DNA of 64,000 bases, taken from the NCBI GenBank assembly GCA_036365455.1, contig JAWQUS010000010.1:23856501-23920500 (forward strand), written 5' to 3'. The DNA comes from Macrosoma leucophasiata. Its lineage: Eukaryota; Arthropoda; Insecta; Lepidoptera; Hedylidae. How positions within the stretch are numbered: position 1 is the first letter of the stretch; each line of letters opens with the position of its first letter. The notes below the pieces were generated by a model that searched no databases, was not told the DNA's origin, and saw nothing but the letters and a program-made list of their open reading frames with translations. Below, piece after piece: positions 34,923 to 39,898 of the stretch. Both the position numbers and the translations under genes were made by a program.

Positions 34923-36571
34923 CACAGCCAATTTGCTCCGAAACTACTCGACCGATTGAGTTGAAATTTGATGAATATATGGTAAATTGGTGACCCAAAG
35001 ATGAACACGTCAAGTAAAATAATAAATTTTAAACAGGGGGATCACTTTCGGGGCGTAAATCAGAAAATTAAAAAAAAGCATCTTAGACATATTTTTTTTA
35101 TAATTTTTGCATACAAAAATTTGAAGTTATTTAAGAAAAACGACGAAAATTGTCCATTCCTTCCCCCTATCTCCGAAACTACTAAACTTAAAATTTTGAA
35201 AAAAATTTGGGAAATAGTTCTTTGCCTATAGATTACTGGAAAACCTATAAGAAGTTTGAGTATTCAAATTAAATCGAAAATTCTTAATAATATAACCCCC
35301 CCTGCCGGTACCACCGTAACCGCTATGTCCCTGCATTTTAAATCTGTAATATATTATTTTCGAAAATATTTATTTAAATTACGGAACTCTCACTACGCAA
35401 GTCGAAATCGCACTTGTCCGGATTTTTTACTTGTTTTTTGTAACAAATATCGTCCATATTTATAAAAAATGTTATTTAACTATGTTTAATAACCTGTTTT
35501 GTTATATAGTCTGTACACACCTTTTGTTATATTTTATGCATGTGTGGGTATTGCAGTCGAATGTCGACCATTGAGCGATCATTAGTCTATATAAATATCC
35601 CTCAGAAGTATTCGCAAGCCTATGTGACCAACATAACAAAGATCTACGGACTACATACAGGTAAGGGGACAAAACTAATTTCTCTTCGAATTGTTTACGT
35701 CAGTAATGGAATGAATAATAGCTGACTGAGATGGCTGACGTTTATATTGAATTTTTTATAGAGGGAACACGGAAGTAATAGTAGGTAATGTTTTTCTCGC
35801 GTTCTAACACCACTGACAATTGGATAGGCGGGAAATTAACAACTTTCTCTTTAAATCTTACCATAGGCAGAGGTACCTATTACTAGAAATGTGAAAGTAT
35901 GGATGTTTCTTTGTTGCTCAAAATCGAAATTTTGTAACATAAACCAAGCATTTTATTGTTAAATCTATTTAAATTTTCTTAGGGAACCTATGAGCGTATA
36001 TAAATAAATATACTAAACCTGGTTTATCAATAATATTTATCTTCGCCCAGTTAAGTGTTAAAATGATAAAAAAATGGTAATCTCACAATAAATGTTTTAT
36101 AATCAGTCCAGCCGCTTTACCACTAAGCTACCGAAGTCCCACACCGATGCGTCAAATTTTGCTTTCCCTTTTTGATTTTTAACCGATTTTAGAGTCGTTG
36201 AACGACATCCATTGATAACTAATTAATAACTGCAAAGTCTATCATATCGGTTGTATTTTTGACATTATTAAAGTTGCCAAGGTTGACAGACTCCCTTATA
36301 ATCTGACAGATAATTTTAAGGTTAACTTTAACATGAATAAATTTGTTAAAGTTAAAGTAAGATAATCCAACCCAGCCTAAATCTTCAATTTTGTCCTCAG
36401 ATGAACGCGCTACGCTACAACGGACACGTGCACGCGATCAGTCGCGGGATCGATCCCCACGCTACCACACAGCTAAGCCACGTGACGCGTTCCTCACGAC
36501 GCACTGCGCCTGCGCACGCGCTGTCTGTTGAAATGCTACAACGACACGGCCATATTGATTTCAAGCGATAA
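7527..36571 (+). CDS. Class A (rhodopsin-like) neuropeptide GPCR, multi-exon, 5' incomplete
   Basis: This is a gene-level entry. Exons: 7527-7669, 8944-9119, 11291-11393, 22216-22313, 24949-25117, 26817-26932, 27951-28031 and possibly 36401-36571. All junctions have AG acceptors and GT donors and phases that fit, giving about 351 residues without an internal stop. Counting from the first whole codon, the protein shows TM2 with NLSAADLL (8-15), the TM3 cysteine (40), D-R-W (64-66) in place of D-R-Y, the TM4 Trp (91), the extracellular-loop-2 cysteine (115), the TM5 Pro (140), CWLP in TM6 (198-201) and NPIVY in TM7 (237-241). These are class A hallmarks, so it should be a G-protein-coupled plasma-membrane receptor. 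TM3 followed by DRW recalls the orexin/allatotropin receptor group, but the ligand cannot be named from sequence alone. TM1 and the N-terminus are missing; no convincing exon was seen in 1-7500. Confidence 0.9.
7933..8174. mobile_element. MITE with ~31-bp terminal inverted repeats
   Basis: The left end tataggtcgcgccacgtaaa... and the right end ...tttacctggcgcgacctata pair over about 31 bp with one mismatch. TA dinucleotides at both edges fit a Tc1/mariner-like target duplication. It lies in a GPCR intron. Confidence 0.8.
8415..8835 (-). mobile_element. RTE-like LINE reverse-transcriptase C-terminal fragment
   Basis: Translated in shifting frames, the minus strand gives KVTKRAMERGMLGVSLRD, then IRNEEIRTRTKVTDIARRMA and LKWQWAGH, a recurring tail of RTE-type reverse transcriptases. 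It ends with 'ggccttcattcagcagtgga', the usual 3' part. Frameshifts and stops show it is dead. It lies in the first visible GPCR intron. Confidence 0.7.
8944..9119 (+). CDS. GPCR exon (TM3, second intracellular loop, TM4)
   Basis: Acceptor ttatgcag, donor TTCA/gtgaga. The split Gly codon joins CAA-G to GT. It encodes TM3 (VAVAASVFTLTAMSVDRWLS), a short basic, proline-rich loop (RLRPPGRK) and TM4 (LLTLLWFAALLIFIPLLIV). DRW replaces the usual DRY; orexin and allatotropin receptors also carry a Trp here. The frame stays open past the donor to about 9212, but only the gtgaga site puts the next exon in phase. Confidence 0.9.
9342..9754. mobile_element. MITE, 413 bp, GC-rich, inverted ends aggcgattcacacacgggac
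   Basis: The first 22 bp are the exact reverse complement of the last 22 bp (ggtcccgtgtgtgaatcgcct at the end). The interior is GC-rich with short spurious ORFs. No clear target duplication was seen. It lies in a GPCR intron. Confidence 0.82.
9775..10255. other. Intron sequence with SINE-A debris
   Basis: Bases 9910-10015 carry repeated 'tagctacg' words (gttagctacgtctgctacgg, ggctacgcggtgac), which look like a degenerate repeat. Bases 10143-10235 are a SINE-A 3' fragment in minus orientation. No coding signal. Confidence 0.4.
10258..10549 (-). repeat. SINE-A, full length
   Basis: Poly(T) to ctctaccaccagtaa. Nearly complete. Confidence 0.85.
10550..10737 (-). repeat. LINE tail scrap and truncated SINE-A
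   Basis: It contains 'cctcatggggtaggcagaaag' (LINE-tail type), then a diverged SINE-A head (accatttaaccagagcacga..., gaggtgcctacattcttgag) that breaks off at the next element. Confidence 0.5.
10738..10936 (-). mobile_element. Dispersed element, inverted partner of 3748-3966
   Basis: It is the reverse complement of the element at 3748, from ttttgacgtgacaacgtctt to acagacaaccagtt. The two copies differ by scattered substitutions. Confidence 0.7.
10937..11206 (-). repeat. SINE-A, nearly full length
   Basis: T-rich start to ctctactaccagtaa, with a short 'tgttactag' duplication inside. Confidence 0.8.
11291..11393 (+). CDS. GPCR exon (second extracellular loop, start of TM5)
   Basis: Acceptor gtgtttag, donor CCTG/gtaagc. 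It begins in phase 0 and ends in phase 1. It reads ETRDMHFCTEEWPS, containing the loop-2 cysteine expected to bond the TM3 cysteine. It continues into FGTLSFTLVYAIP, the extracellular half of TM5 ending at its conserved proline. Confidence 0.88.
11413..11875. repeat. Foldback element with ~70-bp inverted arms
   Basis: The arm at 11543-11611 (aaatatgaacagcgtggaaac..., cacacaaacatgcgcatcga) is the imperfect reverse complement of 11668-11738 (gtcgatgcgcatgtttgtg..., actgttcatattt). The outer parts are GC-rich and CpG-rich. It begins 20 bp after a GPCR exon. Confidence 0.75.
11893..12204 (-). repeat. SINE-B, full length
   Basis: It spans ctgtaatccccgaaggggta to the tRNA-like head (tcgaacccaggacctcagcg, ctaccgaggcagtt). 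B-box and A-box words are intact on the minus strand. Confidence 0.88.
12235..12645. repeat. GC-rich element with inverted ccgaatccg words
   Basis: Words such as cggattccg, cggattcggtacgg and ccgaatccgctgtccgctcc recur in both orientations, together with 'acacacg' motifs. It looks like a degenerate MITE or foldback repeat. No product is recognised in its ORFs. Confidence 0.5.
12650..12967 (-). repeat. SINE-A, full length with small insertion
   Basis: A complete copy with an extra 'agatcttatg'-type insertion near 12868 and an internal duplication near its poly(A) end. Confidence 0.85.
13376..13500. promoter_or_regulatory. Candidate promoter-like CCAAT/CRE cluster
   Basis: A GC-rich island in AT-rich intron DNA contains CCAAT (13431-13435), an inverted CCAAT (attgg, 13461-13465) and a CRE-like tgacgtcg (13477-13484). 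CCAAT pairs at this spacing are common in NF-Y-driven promoters. No transcript evidence is available, so an unrecognised GC-rich repeat is also possible. Confidence 0.3.
13710..13960 (-). repeat. Dispersed repeat ('gccaagcgtggcgattatggc' family)
   Basis: It shares aaaataactaacgccactgc, tatgccaagcgtggcgatta and a 'tttcggctga' end with segments at 23150, 25498, 26220, 32790 and 52690. The end resembles the 3' part of RTE LINEs (cagcagtggacgtctttcgg). Confidence 0.6.
14095..14645. repeat. Dispersed repeat rich in 'gcgaaccgaatgcgtggcg'
   Basis: Repeated words (aaccgaatgcgtgccgatacc, gaaagcgtgcgacgtcaaga) are shared, in reverse, with 38440-38530 and around 37815-37870. A homopolymer of G interrupts it at 14356-14371. 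Confidence 0.55.
14356..14371 (+). repeat. Run of 16 G residues
   Basis: An uninterrupted G16 preceded by 'atgga'. Such a run can form a G-quadruplex and is prone to length change and sequencing error. Confidence 0.9.
14797..15185. repeat. SINE-E head fragment and LINE 3' tail around an AT palindrome
   Basis: agacttcggtagcttagtag (14799) is a SINE-E-type tRNA-like head. From 14878, aagtcaaagtcaaa begins a LINE-like tail. A perfect AT-rich palindrome occupies 15024-15093. Confidence 0.5.
15024..15093. repeat. Perfect 70-bp AT-rich palindrome
   Basis: The left half ends in tacccacttat plus (at)n and the right half mirrors it exactly (ataagtgggta). It could extrude as a cruciform. Confidence 0.92.
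15200..16430. other. AT-rich intron, no feature recognised
   Basis: Short poly(T)/poly(A) runs (15630, 15970, 16200) and no coding or repeat match that I could support. Confidence 0.4.
16438..16738 (+). repeat. SINE-B, diverged
   Basis: The head is altered (gtggactggtggcaggctact), but ggatttttccattttctaga, gatctcaacaggctcgccac and acctctgcctac are clear. Confidence 0.7.
17155..17347 (+). repeat. SINE-A, diverged
   Basis: gggcgtagcaccaccgcatta and cagcactatcgtgtgccggt are recognisable. The 3' tail is missing. Confidence 0.65.
17405..17700 (+). repeat. SINE-A, full length
   Basis: ttttactgggagagctccag to cacttccatttcattaaata, with a (tac)n expansion near 17610. Confidence 0.85.
18076..18387 (-). 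repeat. SINE-B, full length
   Basis: Very close to the copy at 11893-12204, which suggests both inserted recently. Confidence 0.88.
18390..19085. other. Intron sequence with no recognised feature
   Basis: It is less repetitive than its surroundings. 'tttcatgaaatg' and 'catttcatgatgtg' words recur, but no coding signal or known repeat was found. Confidence 0.4.
19088..20465 (+). mobile_element. Roughly 1.4 kb composite repeat, inverted partner of 5995-7497
   Basis: It begins with the foldback terminus (19091-19174), has four units of about 125 bp (gttactcc at 19191, 19316, 19443, 19573), (acag)n runs, and ends with sequence matching 5995-6060 in reverse. It lies in the 10.8 kb GPCR intron. 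Confidence 0.75.
20825..21292 (-). mobile_element. RTE-like LINE reverse-transcriptase C-terminal fragment
   Basis: The minus strand reads EMRSLRKICGVSLTDRVRNE and MLRWFGHIERMSNERMTKQI, the LRWFGH-x-x-RM signature of another RTE lineage. The frame shifts near 21000, and the final part (ggcgctctacactctctgcc, tgaagatac) matches tails at 41760-41865 and 49198-49388. It lies in the large third GPCR intron. Confidence 0.72.
21300..21590 (+). repeat. SINE-A, full length
   Basis: tactggtggtagaactccag to ttccattacataaaaaac. Confidence 0.88.
21749..22061 (-). repeat. SINE-B, full length (variant subgroup)
   Basis: It shares the gctactgaggcagtt head and ctccagcgtaatagtagtgg variant with 63102-63404 and 28800-28992, so it belongs to a distinct subgroup. 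It lies 155 bp before a GPCR exon. Confidence 0.88.
22216..22313 (+). CDS. GPCR exon (end of TM5, third intracellular loop)
   Basis: Acceptor tttcccag, donor CAACAG/gtaata. The Gly codon is split across the 10.8 kb intron before it. It reads SITILSYACMGRTLCSVRPP, finishing TM5 with the conserved Tyr, then an acidic stretch DIDEGN in the third intracellular loop. It ends in phase 0. Confidence 0.9.
22573..22861 (+). repeat. SINE-A, full length
   Basis: cactggtggtagagatccag to ttccattacat plus a 12-A tail. Confidence 0.88.
22870..23035 (+). repeat. Dispersed repeat ('cgactgaaacgtcgggtata' family)
   Basis: gtggtcacgggcagacta, ctgaaacgtcgggtataaga and cgcgagaaattccgcaaaa recur at 53355-53455, and a weaker version at 27790-27860. 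It follows directly on a SINE-A poly(A). Confidence 0.6.
23150..23720. repeat. Mosaic of repeat fragments
   Basis: In order: 23155-23305 of the 'ccaagcgtggcgattatggc' family; 23320-23360 SINE-A scrap; 23395-23640 diverged SINE-B (gggccactactaatatgctg, ggttcgatgcccgtgtcggg); 23675-23720 SINE-A head in minus orientation (atctaccaccagtaa). Confidence 0.55.
23776..23940 (+). repeat. SINE-A, 5' truncated
   Basis: It starts at aatttccggcacagaggcat and ends cataacat plus A13. Confidence 0.8.
24280..24420 (-). repeat. Dispersed repeat with (gtcc)n ('gaacccttatag' family)
   Basis: agggtttcgtgacctgaaag, ggaacccttatagtttcgcc and (gtcc)n. Relatives at 34840-35420, 63728-63990 and 6415-6530. Confidence 0.55.
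24473..24757 (-). repeat. SINE-A, full length
   Basis: Complete apart from a 10-bp loss near 24652. It ends 190 bp before a GPCR exon. Confidence 0.86.
24949..25117 (+). CDS. GPCR exon (TM6, third extracellular loop, start of TM7)
   Basis: Acceptor ttttttcag, donor GTAG/gtaagt. It opens with a basic segment LMKERKRVAW at the cytoplasmic end of TM6, then LLLLAVLFALCWLPYN with the CWLP motif. An acidic extracellular loop (DINAVDAKD) and the beginning of TM7 (YLPYALFV) follow. It ends in phase 1. Confidence 0.93.
25141..25720. repeat. Diverged SINE-B and other repeat debris
   Basis: 25141-25290 keeps aatggtagcaggcccctact and tttagtaatgtgctcggaaa. 25498-25700 matches the 'gccaaacgtggcgattatgcc' family in reverse of a LINE-like end (cagcagtgaatatctttcgg). 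Confidence 0.5.
25721..26200. other. Intron sequence, no feature recognised
   Basis: It is AT-rich. The open frames at 25740 and 25995 show no family motif and no fitting splice sites. Confidence 0.35.
26205..26460 (-). repeat. Dispersed repeat ('gccaaacgtggcgattatggc' family)
   Basis: gtgataaaactaccgccaca, ccaaacgtggcgattatggc and cagcaatgaacgtctttcag. Confidence 0.6.
26817..26932 (+). CDS. GPCR exon (TM7 NPxxY and helix 8)
   Basis: Acceptor ctttgacag, donor CTGACG/gtaagt. It reads GHANSAINPIVYCLMTRN, which holds the NPxxY motif. The amphipathic helix 8 FQRSVHKLLCG, with a possible palmitoylated cysteine, follows. It ends in phase 0. Two damaged duplicates of this exon follow within 400 bp. 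Confidence 0.93.
27003..27115 (+). pseudogene. Damaged second copy of the GPCR TM7 exon
   Basis: Sequence matching the 3' part of the TM7 exon and the start of its downstream intron recurs: GGGCGAACAGTATGTCAGCA, AAACTGACGgtaa, then ccaccgaggatagatca. Only a remnant of the exon's 5' part (tacgcaaaatcggcg) remains and the NPxxY codons are gone, so this copy cannot encode TM7. It is a tandem duplicate with an internal deletion. Confidence 0.75.
27138..27310 (+). pseudogene. Damaged third copy of the GPCR TM7 exon
   Basis: It resembles the real exon from just before its acceptor (cacaaagtt) through the donor (TTAACG/gtaagt) into the intron (ccaccgagga). The acceptor AG is lost, and small gaps and a stop ruin the NPxxY part. 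The helix-8 part still reads in the homologous frame (LMKRNFQRTVHNLLCG) with conservative changes. It is probably an exon duplicate that has lost function. Confidence 0.75.
27951..28031 (+). CDS. GPCR exon (cytoplasmic tail)
   Basis: Acceptor ctttttttttacag, donor TTACAG/gtaaaa. It is 27 codons in phase 0 at both ends. The peptide is polar and serine-rich (KPDGSSSDYELYHEPHK), as expected of a GPCR tail with possible kinase sites. The call rests on splice sites, an open frame and position, since tails are poorly conserved. Confidence 0.72.
28319..28604 (+). repeat. SINE-A, full length
   Basis: ttaccagtggtagagctcca to cataacataaaaaa. Confidence 0.87.
28800..28992 (+). repeat. SINE-B, 3' truncated
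   Basis: Head aactgcctcagtagcgtagt, B-box ggttcgattcccg. It breaks off after gagcccggagatg. Confidence 0.82.
29135..29260. repeat. Foldback repeat, 18-bp perfect inverted ends
   Basis: ttacgcgatactattttc at one end pairs exactly with gaaaatagtatcgcgtaa at the other. The centre contains gggtagtctaccc and cggctcctgcaaccgagccg palindromes. Confidence 0.75.
29300..30115. other. Intron sequence, no gene
   Basis: It is AT-rich. 30010-30085 (ccggcggcgagacacaattg, ttcaattgtcatatttttctcgtgg) resembles 17820-17885, so it contains an old repeat. Confidence 0.4.
30116..30385 (-). repeat. SINE-A, diverged
   Basis: gcaagtaaggtggcaaacaa to gcgagctctaccacta. Several gaps near the head. Confidence 0.75.
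30435..30520 (-). repeat. SINE-D tail fragment
   Basis: gtgtaaacttacaaccctat and gtgtcgtgggttccgttgta. Confidence 0.5.
30612..30960 (-). repeat. SINE-C, diverged
   Basis: ataataatggcaacccttga through ctgctgggcacgagtctctc, ctatttatcgatagcaaccg and gcggtcacccatcacac. Confidence 0.68.
31020..31133 (+). repeat. SINE-A 3' end
   Basis: gcatctgcattttgacctct, then ttgccaccttggttact plus poly(A). Confidence 0.7.
31134..31930. other. AT-rich intron, no feature recognised
   Basis: No coding signal, no clear repeat. Confidence 0.4.
31933..32046 (+). repeat. SINE-E with a tRNA-like head
   Basis: Bases 31934-32009 fold as a near-tRNA: 7-bp acceptor stem GACTTCA/TGAAGTC, D arm (gctcaattggaagagc), an anticodon-arm-like hairpin (ctgg/ccag), and a perfect T arm (gcgag ttcgagt ctcgc). 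The loop could present AGA, but Ser tRNAs have a long variable arm that is absent here. Related degenerate copies at 36100, 40780 and 55385 argue for a SINE head rather than a working tRNA gene. An AT-rich tail (tttctttccattttttcttt) follows. Confidence 0.65.
32048..32665 (-). mobile_element. LINE ORF2 C-terminal fragment (R1/Jockey-like)
   Basis: It has an open frame of 194 codons. The segment FHLTQMLTGYGYHKQYLHRF followed by CPCDNTTTQTIDHLLRDC matches the region after the reverse transcriptase of non-LTR retrotransposons, where a CxC...H...C zinc-knuckle-like motif is conserved. The N-terminal catalytic part is absent, as in a 5'-truncated copy. It sits in the last GPCR intron, antisense to the gene. 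A SINE-E copy abuts its 3' end. Confidence 0.72.
32765..32870 (-). repeat. Dispersed repeat fragment ('gccaagcgtggcgattatggc' family)
   Basis: ggcagcagcgtcctgccatc, gccaagcgtggcgattatgg. Confidence 0.5.
32925..33140 (-). repeat. SINE-D, full length
   Basis: aaatacgcttacactcacag to the tRNA-like head (cggggatcgaacccgcgacc, ggactaaccgggtcgtc). Confidence 0.8.
33207..33492 (+). repeat. SINE-A, full length
   Basis: ttactggtggtagagctccc to ttctattccataaaaaa. Confidence 0.88.
33493..33809. other. Intron sequence with a partial duplicate of 35630-35700
   Basis: 33727-33785 (cataacaaagatctac, gaggacaaaactaatt) matches 35633-35690. Otherwise nothing recognised. Confidence 0.4.
33810..34728. mobile_element. 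Element with attcggccgaat-rich inverted ends
   Basis: The left end (ttgccacgaataatgatttg, gccgaataaccgaataacg) pairs imperfectly with the right end (cggccgaataccgaat, ggccgaattttcgtggcat). Internal palindromes gaatattcggcggcccaatattc and attcggccgaat are present. The interior includes a LINE-like 3' tail (34085-34440). No transposase was seen. Confidence 0.62.
34735..35460 (-). repeat. 'gaacccttatag' repeat with (gtct)n microsatellite
   Basis: A SINE-D tail scrap (34790-34830) leads into ttacggttccgtaccttaat, ggaacccttataggatcact and (gtct)n at 34891-34923, then a long AT-rich body with ccgaaactac words. Confidence 0.58.
35557..35660 (+). other. Possible alternative GPCR 3' exon, or repeat
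   Basis: The segment is bounded by gtattgcag and CATACAG/gtaagg. Joined in phase 0 to the exon ending at 28031 it adds SNVDH and a stop at 35572-35574, giving a short tail. Its 3' part (gtgaccaacataacaaagatctac, then ggggacaaaactaatt) is nearly repeated around 33727-33770, which suggests an old repeat. Not counted as a firm exon. Confidence 0.25.
35661..36400. other. Last GPCR intron, 3' part
   Basis: 36100-36190 is a SINE-E head fragment in minus orientation (cagccgctttaccactaagc, taccgaagtccc). The rest is AT-rich with no recognised content. Confidence 0.4.
36401..36571 (+). CDS. Possible C-terminal exon of the GPCR
   Basis: Acceptor ttttgtcctcag at 36400. Joined in phase 0 to the exon ending at 28031 it stays open for 56 codons to a TAA at 36569-36571, with a basic peptide (HVTRSSRRTAPAHALSVEML). 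GC content is well above the flanks. Caveats: it lies 8.4 kb from the previous exon, a second frame is also open for 43 codons, and the opposite strand resembles a tRNA-derived sequence (A-box-like gtggcttagctgtgtgg, B-box-like ggggatcgatcccg). It may therefore be an exonised repeat. Confidence 0.45.
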   Translation: MNALRYNGHVHAISRGIDPHATTQLSHVTRSSRRTAPAHALSVEMLQRHGHIDFKR

Positions 36572-36710
36572 AATGTGAACTAAGTGCTATATCATTTGAA
36601 TTCAATGGTGAAAAAGGAAATAAAAATCTAAAAAAAGTGTTGACGTTATCGTCTATTTTATTTAATATCGTCGAATTCAAGACTTATGACTTGACTGGGT
36701 AAGTATATCA

Positions 36711-36716
36711 ATAAAA
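36711..36716 (+). terminator. Candidate polyadenylation signal of the GPCR
   Basis: AATAAA lies about 140 bp after the proposed stop. Such hexamers are frequent in AT-rich DNA, so position is the only support. Confidence 0.3.
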
Positions 36717-36719
36717 TAC

Positions 36720-37086
36720 CTACGATTTTTTTTTAATAAGCTCTCAGAGAACATAGAATTATAACGTCCAAGGCTCTCAATAAACATGATAATAACTCAT
36801 TAAAATGCATTCGAATGTAGGTGTTATATAAATTCTGTACATAGGATTAAAAACATCTAATTAATCTTATTTTTAGAACTTTACATTGATACTTTCAGCG
36901 ATTATTGATTTTGTACTTTTAAGAAATAATTTTATTTTGACACACATAAATGAAAATTAACTTAAATGCATTTATTTTATTAGTCAGTTATTCCGGAGCA
37001 ATACGTTACCATTAAACCGAAACACGATCGTGATGAACACTGGGTATTATTTTAAACTGCTTTTTCTTGAAAGTTTTTTATTCGTC
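36720..37086. other. Intergenic AT-rich DNA
   Basis: No gene or repeat recognised between the GPCR and the SINE-B at 37087. Confidence 0.4.
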
Positions 37087-37410
37087 TAACTGCCTCGGTA
37101 GCCTAGTGGTAGCAGGCCACTATTACTACGCTGAGGTCCTGGGTTGGATTCCCGGGTAAGGGGTTATCAGAGATAATAGTGTAAAGTCCTTTATCTCTGG
37201 TTCTACTGGATTTTTCCATTATCTGGAAATTTCCCAGTACCTCGAAGTTTGGTTATGTGCCCGGAGATGTCAACAGGCTTGCCACCTGTTCACACATGCA
37301 CATGGGCCAAAAAACGTAACTGGCGAATTGTGGGTTTGTTTGCATGTATGCTTGAATGTATGCATTTATCTCTGCCTACCCCTTCGGGGATCACAGGCGT
37401 GAATTTACGT
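37087..37410 (+). repeat. SINE-B, full length
   Basis: aactgcctcggtagcctagt to ggcgtgaatttacgt, with a 10-bp insertion (acacatgcac) near 37300. Confidence 0.88.
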
Positions 37411-37799
37411 TTTTACGGACGTACCTTATTTATTCGTAATTAAGATAGTATCCAGTAAGGCACGAAAATAAAATGCAAATTATTATGAAATATTTATGAA
37501 CTGATTATTCGCCATGATGGTACAAAATAAACTTAAAATAAAAACTGTGTAATAATAACATAAAGTTATTTAATCATTGTAATATAATTAATTGTAATTT
37601 TAAATATTGTATGTTTAAAATGTATAATGATCCCCATGTACATATTGTATAATTTCTTTTATATTTATAAACGTGGTACAGAATAAGTGTAAATAAATAA
37701 AACAAATCGCAAGTGCGCTTTTTATTTCAATTTTTATTTGATTAACATAGGTTAATAGTTAACTAATACGGCCCAAGAACAATAATAATAACACAAGTT

Positions 37800-38570
37800 T
37801 ACCCGTTATCGATCATACGAGTAACTGCGATCCGAACCGAACCGAAAGCGTGACGAATGGGAAGCGAAGCGGAGATTTCAGACCAAGGCTGCTTTTCCAG
37901 AGATGTGCTATGCTACGTTGCTATGGATGCATTTGATATCCACCAATTATATTCATTGGTGCACATAGCTTAGCACTGGTGGAAACGGATTCAACTAAGA
38001 TATGATTTTTATGCGGCGGTGCATCTTCATAACGCATCTTTCTCGTACAACTACATAGTTTAGTATTGGTGGAAACGTACGTGGAAAATATTTTCGTAGC
38101 GTAGATTTCACATCTTCGCAGCATGCATATCACATCTATGGTGGAAAAGCTCCCTTAGGCCAGCGAACCGAACTTGTGGCGAAAACGAAACGGGACGGGA
38201 GATCACTTCACTCTTGTGGCATCCCGAAACCCAAAGTCACCTATCAGAGAAAATGTGAACGGAAACACGTTCTGAAAACTTTCGTACACAATTTATGTTA
38301 TTTTAAAAATAAATAGTTTTGTTAAAACTTGTTGCAAATAACCGACACGGATCCTTTTGCGTCCCGCTCTCGCTCTTGGTTTGACGTCGTGCATAGAAAG
38401 CAAGCTAATATAACCATTTCGCATGCGCCTCGCTTCGTTTGCACGTATTTGGATTGTCTTAGCGTCGCACGCTTTCGGTTCGCCTCGGTATCGGCACGCA
38501 TTTGGTTCGCTTTCGCTTTTCTTTTTGACTAGATTCAAACGATACCATAATTACGAAATAAATTAATACG
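37800..38570. repeat. 'cgaaccgaa' dispersed repeat split by a MITE
   Basis: gatccgaaccgaaccgaaag (37830) and ggccagcgaaccgaacttgt (38158) flank the MITE. 38440-38530 (gtcgcacgctttcggttcgc, ggtatcggcacgcatttggt) is the reverse of 14160-14225. Confidence 0.55.
37886..38158. mobile_element. MITE with ~35-bp imperfect inverted ends
   Basis: Left ggctgcttttccagagatgt and right catctatggtggaaaagctc pair, and the pairing extends over gctatgctacg/cgcagcatgcat. Interior tggtggaaacg words recur three times. Confidence 0.72.
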
Positions 38571-38852
38571 GGGCTTATAGCGCGCCGTGTCAATTTTTTT
38601 TAAAGTGACTCCAAAAACGCCCTCGAACTCTTACACTGGAACTCTACCTCTAGTACTACTATATGTTACTTGAACTAGTAAATGCACACCAAAAAGTGTT
38701 GCCAACAAAATTAATATTCATCAATATTATTTTAAATGTCCAGAGCAAAGTAAGCCCACGTGCCTTGTGATGCGGCATGAGTAAAAAATACAATATAAAA
38801 CGATTATACACGATATGACGAAAACAACGTCTAAACATCGTGTTTACTTTCA
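38571..38852. other. Intergenic, SINE-A scrap only
   Basis: 38610-38655 resembles a SINE-A head in minus orientation (gccctcgaactcttacactg). The rest has no recognised feature. Confidence 0.4.
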
Positions 38853-39200
38853 TAATAATAATAATAGGAACCCATTATACGTCTCACTGCTGGGCACGAG
38901 TCTCTCCCCTTTTTGGGGGGAAGCCTGGAGCTTACTCCACCACGCTACTCCAATGCGGATTGGTGGAGGTGGGTGGATTAGTGGTCAACCCGCTGTCGGA
39001 TGTTTTCAAACCGCCCATAAGGCATCCGACAAGGTTTAACGACTGCTATCTATCGATAGCAACCGGGACCGACGGCTTTACGTGCCCTCCGAAGCACGGG
39101 AATGCGCATTTAATTTTGCCACTAGCGGTCACCCATCACACTACCCAACCGCTAGTGCTTAATGGAGTAGGTTTACACCAGCTGCGGAGCCATGCGAGCT
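38853..39200 (-). repeat. SINE-C, full length
   Basis: ataataataggaacccatta to acaccagctgcggagccatg. Confidence 0.75.
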
Positions 39201-39898
39201 TACTTTCTTCATAATACTTCTACAATATAAAAGATAAATAAACCTTAACAGATTGAGTTCTATTCATAAAGCAAACTACAAAGTTTCAATGTATACAATT
39301 TATGAAAAAAATCATTATTTTCCTATAACAAAACATGTTTTTAATAGAACACAATAAGAATATTTAAACAGAATAATGAATAGAGAATTAAAAGCTTTGT
39401 ATGGTTTGCGTCGTATACTTTATATTCTAGGTAAACACGGGCTGAAGCCGCATCCATTTTCTGTATCTGGTTTTGTTTTTTTTTTGTCCGTAGGCAAAGG
39501 TCAGGAGTGAAACCACAGTTAAAAAAATCATAGTGCGAGTCGGAAACGTGTAGGTACACAGGGTTCTGTACAATTAAAAGTTTTATATGTTATCATAAAT
39601 GCCGAAGACTTTTCATAGGTTTTCTTATAAGCTATAAGAGGCATAAGTCTGCGCGCGGCCGGCGAATGCACAATGAATGGATGATTCTTGCCGCGTTAGC
39701 GGGAACGGTCACCTGACCGTCCACGAGTTGAAACAAACGTTCAGCGGCCGGTTTGTCAATCAAACTCTTCTATTGAGTAAAACCCCTACATATCTCCCTA
39801 TATTTCTCTCATTAAAAACCGCATGATATTCTGTTGACTTTATCGCGAACAGACAGACAGACGTGACAGGGGACTTTGTTTTATAATATGTATACATA
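39201..39898. other. Intergenic, no gene
   Basis: 39400-39560 (tcaggagtgaaaccacagtt..., gtgcgagtcggaaacgtgta) looks like a dispersed repeat. No TM2-type exon for the pickpocket gene was seen here. Confidence 0.35.

Noticed and set aside
36650..36700. Extra exon end at 'gactgg/gtaagtat'
   Set aside because: The good donor-like sequence has no matching downstream acceptor or coding sequence, and it lies after the proposed stop.
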